DNA from: Zancudomyces culisetae
Lineage: Eukaryota > Kickxellomycota > Harpellomycetes > Harpellales > Legeriomycetaceae
Direction: 5' to 3'
Length of the DNA stretch: 64,000 bases
NCBI GenBank assembly: GCA_001969505.1
Contig: LSSK01000113.1
Span: 1 to 64,000, forward strand
Position 1 is the first letter of the stretch. Each line of letters begins with the position of its first letter. Made by a program: the position numbers and the translations under genes. Under the pieces are notes generated by a model. The model ran no database searches, had not been told where the DNA came from, and worked only from the letters and a program-made list of their open reading frames with translations. Positions 10,089-22,188 of the stretch are shown one piece after another.

Positions 10089-11935
10089 ATGTCAAGAGTA
10101 AAAAAAAACGCAGCAACACTATTCAAAACCAGAGTATTCAAATCCTCCTTACCCCAAGTGGTAGGTGCTCAGGTCGCCAAGACCTCCTTACCAAAAATCT
10201 CAAATGAACCCTTGTTCGACTATCCTCCTGGTAGTTCTGAACGTGAAAAACTATTGCAGGCCATAGACCTCTTGAAAAGCCAAGCTCCGTTCCATGTAAA
10301 CCCTGTTATTAACGGTGTTGAGATTGAAAGCTCAGCCGGCAATAACAGTGACAATAACAATAACAATAACAAGGTGCAAGGTGAACAACCCAACTCGCAG
10401 GTTATGCCTAGTGAACATAACCATGTTCTTTGTACTTTTGGTAATACTAGTATGGAACAGCTTGAACAGGCAAGTTATTATTTCTCACCTACTATTTTGA
10501 AAATTCTAGACACCATTTATTAAAATTTTGATAATTTGTTATATTATAGGCTGTTGAGGGTGCCCTCTTGGCAAAGGAAAGGTGGGCAACTATGCCATTA
10601 TACGATCGACAGGCTATTTTCCTAAAGGCTGCCGACTTGATTTCCAAAAAGTACCGGTATTTGCTGATGGCCGCCACCATGTTGGGACAAGGAAAAAACG
10701 CATGGCAAGCCGAAATCGATGCAGCTGCCGAAACCATCGATTTCTTCCGCTTCAACACCAAGTATTCCGATGAAGTATATGCCAACCAACCACCTGAAAA
10801 TTCACCTGGAGTATGGAACCACTTGGAATACCGACCTCTGGAAGGATTTGTGTATGCTGTGTCTCCATTCAACTTTACCGCCATTGGTGCAAACTTGGCC
10901 TATGCTCCAGCTCTGATGGGCAATGTCGTACTATGGAAACCGTCCAAAACCGCAATGTTATCCAACTACATTTTGTACAAGATTCTCGAAGAGGCTGGAA
11001 TGCCCTCCGGTGTTGTCCAATTTATTCCTGGTGATCCTGTAAAAGTCACTGATTATCTCTTTGGACGCCGTGAGTTTTCCGCTTTGCATTTTACCGGAAG
11101 TACTGCTGTCTTTAGATCAATGTGGCGCAAAATGGCCGAAAACATCGACAAGTACGTAACGTACCCACGTATCGTTGGTGAAACGGGTGGCAAAAACTTC
11201 CACTTGATCCATCCTTCCGCAGATGTTACCAATGCCGTCTTGCAAACCATCCGAGCTGCCTTTGAATACCAGGGTCAGAAATGCTCAGCTTGTTCTAGAC
11301 TATATGTGCCTGCTAGTTTGTGGCCCGAATTCAAATCCAAATTGGTTGAACAAATCAGTCTTGTAAAAGTCGGCAATGTCGCTGACTTTGAAAACTTTAT
11401 GGGTCCTGTAATTGACGCCCGTGCCTTTGCCAAGATCTCAAAGTACATTGATGACGCTAAATCCGTTGATTCTGGTAAATGCACCATCATTGCCGGTGGA
11501 AAATACGATGATTCTACCGGCTATTTCATTGAACCCACCGTTATTCAAACCACCGACCCTCACTACACCACCATGAAAGAAGAAATCTTTGGTCCTGTAC
11601 TGACCGCCTATGTCTACAACGACAACGAGTTCGCTCAAATCATCGACACTATTGATACCACCACTCCATACAGTCTGACCGGCTCTATCTTTGCTGCTGA
11701 TCGTGAAGCCATTACCTATGCCACCACAAGACTAGCCAATTCTAGTGGAAATTTCTATATCAACGATAAATCAACTGGTGCTGTTGTTGGTCAACAACCA
11801 TTTGGTGGTGCTAGAGCTTCTGGAACTAATGATAAGGCTGGATCTGCCAATCTTTTGTATAGATTTGTCTCTCCAAGATCTATAAAAGAATCATTTTTGC
11901 CTATTTCTACATTTAAATATCCTAGCAACTTTTAA
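10089..11935 (+). CDS. PUT2: Delta-1-pyrroline-5-carboxylate dehydrogenase, mitochondrial
   Basis: Two exons, 10089-10469 and 10550-11935, giving 588 residues (yeast Put2 is 575). The enzyme oxidises P5C or glutamate semialdehyde to glutamate with NAD in the mitochondrial matrix, the second step of proline breakdown. The basic, Ser/Thr-containing N-terminus fits a presequence. The general base is E338 in GETGGKNFHLI and the catalytic thiol is C372 in YQGQKCSACSRL; the APALMGNVVLWKPS motif is intact. The 80-nt intron begins GCAAGT after CAG and ends TTATAG, so it is a GC-AG intron. The nearby GT choice would put a stop in exon 2. An Asn-rich insert in the exon 1 product, before the intron, is unusual. 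CTG at 10913 encodes the conserved Leu of PALMG, supporting standard decoding. Codons are C-rich, as expected of a highly expressed gene. Confidence 0.95.
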
Positions 11936-12119
11936 TTTTTGTGTCTTTTCTTTTCTTTTCTTTTCTAATTTATTCATTTATTTATTTATTTATCAAACAC
12001 TAAATATAATAATAATAAAATAATATAAAAGTAATAATAATAACAATAATGATAGTGTTTTTTTTATATTTTATCATATTATATTTTGTTTAGTTTAGTT
12101 TAGTTTTATTTTATTATAT

Positions 12120-13170
12120 TTAACAACGAGCATGTAATTTTCGTTCACCCTTTTTAAAAGGTACAAATTTCATATTTGAAGGTAATTTAACGGATTGTTG
12201 CTCTTGCTCTTGCTCTTGTTCTTGTTGTTGTTGTTGTTGTTTTAGTTGTTCATTTTCAGCATCAACAGTATTTTCCTTTTGCAAACTGGTATAAAACTTT
12301 GCAACTGGATGATCAAAGGCCCCCTTTCTTGCAGTTGAACCTGTAGTACTTGGATCAGTAGACAAAACGTTTACCAAGTCTGATACTGTCCTGATATTGT
12401 TGATTGCTACATTGCTTATTTGGATTTTCAATGCCTTTATGGTCTCAACCATTACCTACAACAATTATCAAAAAAAAAAAAAGAAATATTTTATTTTTTT
12501 TATGTCTCTTGTTTTTTTTTTCCATATACTATCATTAAAATTCCACACTCATATTAAAAAGACTATAAATATACATGTACACAAATTACCTTTTCTTTAG
12601 TTGAAAACTCGCTAATGTCTGTTGTTTTCCATTCCTTCGTATCCAACGTTACCAACTCTTCTAGTATTGGCTTTAGTTGTGATTCTACTTGTTCAACTGG
12701 CAAAAACTTTGGATGATCCCTAAATATAACATGGTAAAAAAATTTTTTTTCCCTTGTTTCAACAATAAACTAGTAATCACTCACTCACTCACTCACATTT
12801 ATATATACACATATAGACTATAGACTTTTATTTAAAATCTTGTTTTTTTTTGTTTGTTTGTTTGTTAAACTTACATTATTACAGATTTTTCATTGTTATA
12901 AATCACAGAAGAAAAATCTTGTTGCTCACCACTACCTCCTTCCGCTTCAGCTACAATTTCATTTTCATTTTCACTTTCTTGTTTTTGTTCTTGTTCTTTT
13001 TCTTGTTGTTCGGTTTGTTTAGGTTCATCCTTTTTCCACAAATTCCTAAACATTCCCCCAAGCCCTCCTTTACTGGCTTGGTTTGTCACCCTTGTTGTAG
13101 AATTGTATCTCATTCCCAATCCATTCAGTGTTTTTGGCGATCTCTGTACAATCTTGGCTAGTCGATTCAT
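12120..13170 (-). CDS. MRPL50: Mitochondrial ribosomal protein mL50 (MRPL13-like)
   Basis: Three exons on the minus strand: 13170-12875, 12719-12590 and 12455-12120, in phase, for 253 residues (yeast Mrpl13 is 264). Introns are 155 and 134 nt with GTAAGT/TTTAG and GTAATT/TGTAG ends. The N-terminus (MNRLAKIVQRSPKTLNGLGM) looks like a mitochondrial presequence. Exon 2 gives the mL50-like stretch LDTKEWKTTDISEFSTKEK and exon 3 continues with ISNVAINNIRTVSDLVNVL, matching the 'W...dl..Kf.vl..l....i..ir Tv.DLv' layout of large-subunit protein mL50. Two Gln/Glu-rich linkers are present, and the tail KLPSNMKFVPFKKGERK is basic. The assignment rests on motif resemblance recalled for the family, so another mitoribosomal protein remains possible. 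Confidence 0.72.
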
Positions 13171-13973
13171 TTTTGTTTATTTTCTATTTTCTACGTTCTA
13201 TTTCCCAATTTTTTAAAGTAATATATATATATATATATAATATGAAGAAACAAGAATAGTAATGATTGTATATATATATTTTTATATTTATAAATCAACT
13301 ATATATTTTATCTGTAATATATGATATCAAAATTAAAACTTGTTATAAAAATATAAAAAAAAAAAAACAGGGAAAAAAAAACATAAATTTAATTTAGCCC
13401 AAAGTTCTCACTAACCAACTCTTTCAACTCCTCCAGCTCCTCCAATTCTCTACCAAACCTACACACACTTTTAATCAATTTTTCTTTAATTTTTTTATTT
13501 TTTTAATTTTTCGATTTTTCGATTTGATATTTCACAACAATCACGAACAAAATTGAAATAAAAAAAAATTTTTTTTTTGATTACATTATCTTTTTATGGT
13601 CTTGGGTATATTTGAATAGAGGAAATGAAAAAAGAAATAAACAGAAATGATGTATATTATTATAGTTATTACTTTTAATTACAGATTTGATATATCCCAA
13701 TACATCAAAATTTTATCTACTCGATCACCAGTATACACCTCTTGTACTAGTTAGTCCACAAAATACCAAAAATGCTAAAACTTACCAATTATATTTAACA
13801 GACTAGCTAGTGTTTATATCTGTTCAGACCTGTGGGAAAAAAAAAATAATAATAATAACCCAACCGAGTTTACATGATACCTGCCGCCATCCTTTTCCAC
13901 CCATTTTGTTTATTTGTTTGTTTGTTTGTTTGTTTATTTTTTCATTCTAACTTCTATTTCAAGTTGAAAAGGA
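13171..13973. other. Intergenic; (TA)n and (TTTG)n repeats
   Basis: About 800 nt between the mL50 start and the 3' end of the next minus-strand gene. A (TA)n run lies at about 13219-13241 and a TTTG tetranucleotide run at about 13908-13937. No coding exon could be supported. Confidence 0.6.
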
Positions 13974-16151
13974 CTAAGCAAGTGGATTGTTACTAGTAAC
14001 TTTAATAAATGACAAAACAAGGTTGCTGATGGATGCCCAGTCGTTGGGATCGGAATCAAGAGATTTATATGATTCATCATACAGCGCTGTAAACTTAATC
14101 CCAGCATCAACACCATCAAAAATAAAGGCCCCTATTTCCTCACCACTTGGCATTTTATCCCTATGAGACCTTGTATGTTCAGAAGGATGCGACTTTATGT
14201 AGCTTTTCAATCCCAGGTATGAAAGGCTAGGGAATGAAAACACAAATCTGTCGGTATCAAACTTGATAAAGTCATACGAGTGCAAGTCAACAAAATGGTC
14301 AGTGACAGTTAGCTTGTCCTTTTTACGTGAAAATGATATGGCACAACAAAAATGCGTCAAAAGTGTAGATGTTTTATAGGAAAACCACGGGTTGATGTCA
14401 CAATCAGTAATAGCTACATTTAATATGGAGTCAGGAATCGCGCTTATCAGTCGATTCCTGTTGTGGAAATAGGATTTGGCGCTGTATACATAGTACAACG
14501 CGTTTAGGGCGATAGCTACAATCGATGAAGTCTTTTCAATCTCTGTAAACATAGTAAAGATGTTTTTCAGCGCTTTTCTAATAATCTGGGTTTTCGGGTG
14601 ATCGTATACAAACAGTGCATTGATTAGAGTAACGCCTGCATTGAATAGCGATGCAGCCGCATTAAAATACCAATACTCCAACGGAATATCAGAGATTCCC
14701 CAATCTAAATACTCTATTATCTGCAACGAAATATCAATACACTTTTCTTTTGCTAGTCTGATCCGTAAAGGATCCGATTTTAGCTGTTCAAATTGTGCTA
14801 ATTCTGACATGTTTAGTAGCAAATAAGATCCTCTCACTTCCAGTTGAAAGCGCCACAGACTTACCACCAGTCTTTGAAGTTCGGTTTTATTGAGTGTTGT
14901 ATATCTAAAGGTTTGGTATTTTTTGACTTTTTCCAAATTGAAATCTGTAAACTTTACAAGTCGCTCAGCAAAGAATTTGATTTTACGCGTAAGTGCTCCC
15001 AATTTATCGTAATCTTTCTTATAGTTCTTCTCAATTAATCGTTTTCGTCGAGATACAAATGACATAACATCACCAATAATAAATGCTACTTCACAGCTCA
15101 ACCATGCAATATCAAAACATATCTTTTGACTGTTTACATCTGATACTTGATCCTCTCCTGTTCCATCTTCTGTATTTCCAATAAACTCATCTACACCATA
15201 CATCCAGTTGTGATCATTTCTTGGGTACTTTACCACTATATCTCTTGTATCCCCATATATCATCTCTGTAAAATATCGATACGCGTTGCTACACCTTATA
15301 AACACCATCCACCAAATTCGCCGCCTAAACTCTGCAACTGTAGAATCCTCTGGATTTTTTTTCTGTACGTTTGCATAAAAGTCCACGTCTGCTTTATTTA
15401 ATCTCATTATCAACGCCTGTCTTACCGCCAACTCAAGACTGGATATGCGTTTTGTCCGTGCTCCAGTGCATATATAATAGTTTTCTAGCGCTATCCTACA
15501 CCAGATGCTGTTTAGCGTTGGTTTTGCCAGTGCGTTGTTCAAGTGCTCCTGTAATACTTTCAAAATCTGTTTTATCTTGCTCTCTTCAAGTGCTTTTAGC
15601 GCCTTGGAATGTGGAACAAACTGGATGCTCAACAACACCAATGCGTACAGTATATATATTGGAACCTGATCGTTTCCCAGATTCACTAAGAATTGCGACA
15701 CTCTCATAGGTATAAACATGTCAGCACATCCAAACTTGAGGTGTGGGAATGCTTCAAACACTATTCTCTTGTAAATCTCTGTTTGTACACCGATATCCTT
15801 GTCGTATGGTTGTAACTTGAGACGCTTATTGTTAACTTCTTTTATTAGTACATGTTCATAGACGCTTTCATAGGCCTTCAGGTCAAAATCTTCAATCGAC
15901 TTGATTGCACTTTCCACATGATTTTTATCGGCTTTCATGACTTTTTTTCTGATTAAATTGGCACTCGAGTCCAGCTCGTTGAGTAGTTGGTGTATCCTAG
16001 AATACTTTGAGTTCCTAGTTCTTTTTACACGTTTAAATGGATTGGGCTTCTCTCCTCCCGCTCCGTTTCCTGCACGCGCCACCCTCCTCATGGGTGTTAT
16101 TGTACTATTTACATTAAAATCCATTCCTTTTGTCTTTGCTCCGAGTTCCAT
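13974..16151 (-). CDS. Fungal transcription-factor middle-homology protein without zinc cluster
   Basis: 725 residues, single exon. Residues of roughly 125-330 resemble the fungal-specific transcription factor regulatory domain (Fungal_trans, or middle homology region): AFPHLKFGCADMFIP, a run of helices, then EFRRRIWWMVFIRCSNAYR. The RRxWW-x-aromatic motif before a helix is typical of the family. No six-cysteine Zn2Cys6 cluster is present, and the N-terminus instead has a basic patch, NPFKRVKRTRNSKYSR. An in-frame stop lies just upstream of the chosen ATG, so a zinc cluster could only come from a separate upstream exon, which I did not find. The likely role is transcriptional regulation or a derived function; the target is unknown. 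Confidence 0.65.
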   Translation of the reverse strand: MELGAKTKGMDFNVNSTITPMRRVARAGNGAGGEKPNPFKRVKRTRNSKYSRIHQLLNELDSSANLIRKKVMKADKNHVESAIKSIEDFDLKAYESVYEHVLIKEVNNKRLKLQPYDKDIGVQTEIYKRIVFEAFPHLKFGCADMFIPMRVSQFLVNLGNDQVPIYILYALVLLSIQFVPHSKALKALEESKIKQILKVLQEHLNNALAKPTLNSIWCRIALENYYICTGARTKRISSLELAVRQALIMRLNKADVDFYANVQKKNPEDSTVAEFRRRIWWMVFIRCSNAYRYFTEMIYGDTRDIVVKYPRNDHNWMYGVDEFIGNTEDGTGEDQVSDVNSQKICFDIAWLSCEVAFIIGDVMSFVSRRKRLIEKNYKKDYDKLGALTRKIKFFAERLVKFTDFNLEKVKKYQTFRYTTLNKTELQRLVVSLWRFQLEVRGSYLLLNMSELAQFEQLKSDPLRIRLAKEKCIDISLQIIEYLDWGISDIPLEYWYFNAAASLFNAGVTLINALFVYDHPKTQIIRKALKNIFTMFTEIEKTSSIVAIALNALYYVYSAKSYFHNRNRLISAIPDSILNVAITDCDINPWFSYKTSTLLTHFCCAISFSRKKDKLTVTDHFVDLHSYDFIKFDTDRFVFSFPSLSYLGLKSYIKSHPSEHTRSHRDKMPSGEEIGAFIFDGVDAGIKFTALYDESYKSLDSDPNDWASISNLVLSFIKVTSNNPLA

Positions 16152-19100
16152 GGCTATTGTATTACTTTTATCAAAAGACAGTCTAAATCAAAGGTATATT
16201 TTCAATAAATATCTTACTAGGTGCTCAAACTCACTTTTATAGCTTGTTTTTTTTTATTTTAATCTAATGTTAAAGGCTTTACTGCTTTATTATATTATTG
16301 CTTCAAAAAAATATTGCTTTTCTCATGATGAAGATTGATGACAATAAAGGGGAAGGGAGAAGAGGGGATGTACAATGGATTTTATTTATCCGAAATAATT
16401 TTTGCCGTTTCACATTTCGGAAAGAATACACTTTACCAAAAAGTTACCATATTCCATCAAACTCTGTGAATGCCTAAAAAAAAACCAAAAAAAAAATTTT
16501 TTTGTCTGGGTTTATTCCAGTAAGGTGGAATTCGGAATTTAACTTTTTTACCAAAAAAAATATATTAATGGTAATAAACAAATATACAGATAAATGAGAT
16601 TCCTTGGTTAAGCTGGATTAGTTTTGGTACCACCCACTATTTAGCCTAAATTGAAAAAATCCATCCATTGTAAAGATTTTTGTTGACCAGGTTTTGTAAC
16701 AAAATTGTGTTTATAATTCCGTACCCAATCATCTCTACTGTTAGATATTTTCTATATATTATAAAAGGGAATATGCAGGATACAATTGCAATGCTGACTT
16801 ATAAGCCGATTTAGCAACTATAATTAGTGCTAAATACAGCTATTTTACGAGTCCTGTAATGCAAAAAGACAATGTTTGTTATTTTTGTGTAACACCATTA
16901 ATTCTGAGTTTTATTTAATTCGAATTCAGTACAATTGGCTAAACCAAATTGTGTTTTATTATTACTTGATTGCGGTGGATATGTGTGACTGTGTGCTGGT
17001 TTTTGTCTAAAAAATAAACTCATGTGGAGAATTTGGTGTAAGTGGCGAATAAAAATAATGAATACGTAATATTTTCACAAGTTTTTGAGAAAACCGAGCA
17101 TTTAGTACCCTGTCCACTTGTACAGTTTCACATGTAAAAAAAACACTTTTTATCTAAAAGATGGTAGTGCGGGAAAAAAGCAATTAAACAAACCACCCGA
17201 TCTGCCTATTGTATTTGACATTTATTATCTACATTTTTCTCTTTCCAATAGATTTACAGTTCAAAAATGAATACATGCGAAAACCAGAGCAGGAATCAGT
17301 AACAAGTTAAAAAAGATGAGTGACGTAGCGCAGATAGCTCCCTGTTTTGGTGGTATGAGGTGTAAATTATATGAGGTGCCATGCCAGCATTACTAAATTA
17401 ATAGCGTCTTAATGAGGTATGAATTCTCAAGTCTTGTTGACCGGGGACCGTTTTGATGAAAGTAATTTGGTAGTGAAAAACAACGAACCAATGAATGAAA
17501 TATTAACTGCAGAGATAAATGAGAATTTACGATAAATGATGGTAAACGGAGAAATTGTTAGATTTTCTCCGTGCCACAATCTAAAAATGAAAATCGTTTC
17601 AGAAAATCAAGCTAAACTATATTTTCTACAAGCAGGAAACCTCATTTGCAAGATTTATCATTACTTTAAGTGTGTACATTATACTTGATATTTTGAAGAC
17701 TTCAAACAAGTTTTTTTTTTATGATTGTACACTACCACCACTATGTTTACAGTAGTTACACACAATTCGTCGATAACTGTTGTAGTGAATATATCCACAT
17801 GCAAAAAAAAACTGAATTGCGTTGTTCGATGTGGATTGAACAAAGTCTATAACTATACCGAGATAATGCTGTACCTTCATCTTCACTTTTACACCTTCCT
17901 CCCTAACCTACCTTTTCCTTGTTTTCTGTTTTTTTTTTGAAATGGATCAGTTAGGTTGAACCTAAACGTAGTACAAAAATATAAACACAAAAGAAAAGTT
18001 TGTATTTTATCTAATGTTATTATATTCATAGTAACTAATTTGGTGTATGTTTAATTTAGCCAGTTGTCACAAAATAGTGTAACTGAGGAGAAGAAGGCTT
18101 ATATAATCTGATTTGGTACGCAACAAAGCGATGTGGTAAATGACCACGTGTTGAATATGGCTAGAACTGGGTTATTTATTTATGGGCTATCACAACAATA
18201 TGTATCCTCCACTAGCTAACCAACTAACTAACTGGCTTGCTTACTCCTTAGCCTCCCTATATATAAAGTTCTTTTTCCTTATTTTTGTTGTCTTTACTGT
18301 GATCCTTGTCTGTGGTAGTTCGTAGTGAGTGATATCTATTTTTATCAAGTTATTATGTAATCATCGAGTTTGCTGTCATTAAAACACAGCATTATAAAGA
18401 AACGTACATATATCGACACATTTGTTAATAAGGGTATCTCATTATTACAATATCAAATATTAGGCCAGAATGTCATTTTTTTGGTGTCCATTGAGTATAT
18501 AAATGATCAGTAGTGTGGATATCACTGCTTGTGTCAAATATATTGCTACTCCAATTTTTAAAAAAATAGGACTTTGTAATTTGTTGGGTTGTGAACAGGC
18601 TTAGACGGAGATGGGGAGGGGAAGGGTTGTTGTGGTACTTGAAGAGTGTTGTGTGCTTACCTACAGACATGTAAATACTTGAACAATACTATTTTAATAT
18701 TTATCGATGGGTATACCTATAGAGCTGAGTTATATCTTGTTCAAAACTTACATATAACATTGTGTTTGAATTTAGCTAGCTTTTTGTTTGTTTAATTATT
18801 TCTCTACCTTGTAGTTATAATTCAAAAAATTACAGAATCGGAAATGTTAACAAAAAAAATAGTAGCAATTTCTGTTGTATTTTACTCAAATCCGTTGTTA
18901 GCAATCGTATAAAAAACAAATGGTAAATCAAAAAAAAAACACAAGTAGAAATTAGTTATTACAAAAAAACACATTTAAAGAAAAAAGCTGGGCTAAAAAA
19001 ATAATTGCTAAGCCTTTTATTATTAGTTTGTATAAATGGTAAATGTGTTTTTGAAATATAAATATAATTAAACCGTTAAATCAAACTCATATCAGTAAAA

Positions 19101-19182
19101 AGAAAATAAAAACAAAAAAAAGTCGAGATCGAAACGACAACTACCATATACAGTTGGAAATTGTATAGTAACATTAGCATAG
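16152..19182. other. 3-kb intergenic region, no gene supported
   Basis: AT-rich, flanked by two 5' ends (a minus-strand regulator to the left, FIP1 on the plus strand to the right), so it is a large divergent promoter region. A TATATAAA sequence occurs near 18258, but no plausible ORF follows it. The short open frames here are compositional. No tRNA-like fold was found by eye. Confidence 0.5.
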
Positions 19183-22145
19183 ATGTCGAGTAACGCGATA
19201 TACGAGGATGAAGACGAATTTCTTTATGGAATTGAAGAGATTGGTCAAAACAACAAAGGAGTGAGGGGAAATGACAGTAATTCGGCGAATCTGAAGGGGG
19301 ATTTTAAGGGTGAGTTATGAATAAACGAAACATTTACTGGAGGCATCTTGATATTTGCAGGGCAATTCTCAATATATAGAAATTTGTAACATTCTAAAAG
19401 TAGATCAACTAATACGACATAGAAGATGTTAAAGCACAAGTTGAGGAAAATATATTTGAAGAAACTGGATATATCAAAGAAGAGTAATTTATTTTTTGAG
19501 TAGAAATATTAAAAGGAAAGAATAAAGATTCGGAAATGGTAAGGATTGGGTAATAATTAAATTAATGTGAAATTTAGGAATCTTCAAGAAAGAAAGCAAA
19601 GTAATATAGAGGTAAACAAAAATCTAAGTAAAAAATTTGAAACTATTAGTTTATAACTAATTTAAAGAGCATGTGTGAGATAATTCTACTAAAATATAAA
19701 AAAAAATAGATTGAAGAGGATAGTGAAATAGCAGGATTTCTAAATGAGACAACAGCAGTACAAAAGGGAAACGAAGAGTTGGCAGAGCTACTGATCAATG
19801 AGGAAAAGAAAAAGACAAAGAAACAGGCGATGAAAGAGGATATGCAGGAATACGGCACTGATGAGGAGGGTATGCAAGAAATCCAAGTAGGTAAACAAGA
19901 GGAATCAGGGGATCAAGAGCTTGAGGGCAAATATATTATTGATCTAGATGAAGAGGAGGAGGATGACGTTGAATTTATTTTTGGAGAGTATATTGATGCG
20001 ACGATAAAAAGCGGCAGGGACAGAGAAGACGGGGATGAGGGGAAGATGGATGAAGACAAGGATGGTTTGGAGAAAAGAGAGGATGACAAGAAGAAAGAAG
20101 GGAAGAGACAAGAATACAATGAGATTTTAAAAGTTGAAGAAGGAAAGCTGAATCTGTTGATAACGCCGATTCTTCAAGAGACAGGGTTATATGATTATGA
20201 TGCAGGAATGGGGACAGAAAGGCCATGGAGGGAACCAGGAGCAGATATAACAGATTGGTTTAATTTTGGGTTTACAGAACAAACGTGGCATTTATATTGT
20301 GTCAAACAAAAGGTTCTGCGCGAAAAATATAATATGAGAAACATAACAGGAGAAGGAAGAGGAATGATGCCACCAGAATTGGAAATTTTACGAACAGATC
20401 CTGGAGGAGTAAAACAGGTGCCAGGCGCTGGGGTTTCATTTATGCCAGGAGGTCCGGTAGCTGGAGGTCCAGGTATGATTGGGATGAATCCAATGGCACC
20501 AGGAATGCCAATGATGGGAGGGGGGCAGCCTATGATGATGCCGGGGATGGGAGGGATGATGCCAGGAATGGTTGGAATGATGCCTATGAATATGGGCAAT
20601 AAAATGGCTGAAAAAGAAAAAGAAGACGAGAGTAGAATAGTGGAACTGCCACAATCAACTACAACAACACCAACAATATCAACAGCGACACCTACAGTGA
20701 AAGCACCAGGAGCTATGGCTACAAACACGACAGCAGCACAAGCACAAGCACAAGCAGGAGGAGGAATGAAGTCTGCACAAAATGCAGAGTTGTTAGATGC
20801 ACAACGGAAAAGAGCACTAATGAATACACAGCCAAATCCTAAAGAGGAGGGAATGTCGCTTGCAAAGAGAAATATGGGAGAGAAGGGTCCGATTGCAGCC
20901 GGTGGAGGAGTTAATGAGCAAGTATCACAAGTAGGAGGAGGTCTACAAAACAAGGGTATGCAAGGAGTACCAGGAGCTGTAGGAGCTATTCAACCAGGAT
21001 TAAAAGGAGGTCCTGGGACGATGCCAATGAATTTACCACTTGGCATGAACATGAACATGAATCCTATGAATATGAATCCAATGAACATGAACCCCAACAT
21101 AAATCCCATGAACATGAATCCAAATATGAATGCGATGAATATGAACCCTATGAATATGAACCCAATGAACATGAATCCTATGAATATGAACCCAATGAAT
21201 ATGAATAGACCTCCGCATATGGGGATGATGATGATGCCTGGAATGATGGGTCCAATGGGTCCTATGGGTCCTATGCCTCCACCTCCACCTCACCAACATC
21301 AAAATCAACATCAACATCCGCCACCGCCACCACCACCTCCTTCTCACCTTAATCCAAATCCCAACCCCAATCAAAATCAAAACCAAAACCAAAACCAAAA
21401 TCCTTCTGGAATCTTACCACCGCCACCTCTACCATCCATTCAGCAACAACAACAACAACAACAACAACAACGGGGTTTAACCCGTCCTATACAAAATTCA
21501 CATTCCGAATCACGATCACCTGCGCGATCACGATCACCTCCACGGTCGAGATCACGCTCACCATCATCACCAGCTCGCAACAGAGAAACAAGGGAAAAGC
21601 GAAATAACTATGACAGGAATAGACCATCTACAAATACTGCCAAACGACCAAGCGAGAGTAGAGAAAAGGATTCAAACTTGTCAACATCTGTATCGGACTC
21701 TAGTAGAAAACGTGACTACTATTCCAAAAATGAAAGTACAGCAAATAAAAGAACTAAATACAATACTAGTAGCAATATTGATAACAATAATAATGTTAAC
21801 ACCTCCTCTAGTGGTAAAAGTAGTAGCACTAGTAGAAGTAGAAGAGATTCTCCTAGTAATAATTCTAGAGTAGACAACGATCGAGAACGAGATCGAGAAC
21901 GAGAACGAGAACGAGAACGAGACCGTGACCGTGACCGTGACCGAGAACGCGAACGCGAACGCGAAAATAGTACAGTCCAACAACAGCAACAACAACATGG
22001 TAGAATTAAATCATCTAGACAATCACAATCACGCACTAGTACAAACGACTATGACCGTGACAAAAGAACTAAATCTTCTGCTGATACTAATAACGATTCC
22101 AAACATTCTGATAGGTCAAAATCTAGAAGATCAAGTAGAAAATAA
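19183..22145 (+). CDS. FIP1: Fip1, poly(A) polymerase-tethering subunit of CPSF
   Basis: Fip1 links poly(A) polymerase to the pre-mRNA 3' cleavage complex. The Fip1 motif is clear: ITPILQETGLYDYDAGMG, RPWREPGADITDWFNFGF, then TEQTWHLYCVKQK. The start at 19183 opens with the family-type acidic N-terminus YEDEDEFLYG. Proposed exons are 19183-19309, 19423-19483, 19528-19538, 19578-19600 and 19710-22145 (885 residues). The first join is strong. The two micro-exons are tentative, because their introns would be 44 and 39 nt, shorter than most introns here. After the Fip1 motif the protein has Met-Asn-Pro repeats, Pro and Gln runs, RS-like stretches and a long Arg-Glu/Arg-Asp run near 21884-21965. 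That resembles animal FIP1L1 more than the 327-residue yeast protein. Its stop is 43 nt from the convergent PPP4R1-like stop. Confidence 0.9.
21049..21965 (+). repeat. Coding repeats in FIP1 (Met-Asn-Pro; Arg-Glu/Asp)
   Basis: ATGAATATGAACCC-type repeats at about 21049-21207 encode Met-Asn-Met-Asn-Pro units. CGAGAACGAGAT-type hexamers at about 21884-21965 encode alternating Arg with Glu or Asp. CAA runs at about 21441-21470 encode Gln. Confidence 0.85.
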
Positions 22146-22188
22146 CTTTGTTTTTTCTTTCTTTGTATGTTTGTTTATAAATATTTCT

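Noticed and set aside
18240-18330. TATATAAA-containing promoter-like sequence
   Set aside because: No coding or RNA gene follows; TATA-like words are expected by chance in such AT-rich DNA.
20195-20953. 252-codon minus-strand open frame antisense to FIP1
   Set aside because: Shadow of the Met/Gly/Pro-rich part of FIP1; no family motif.
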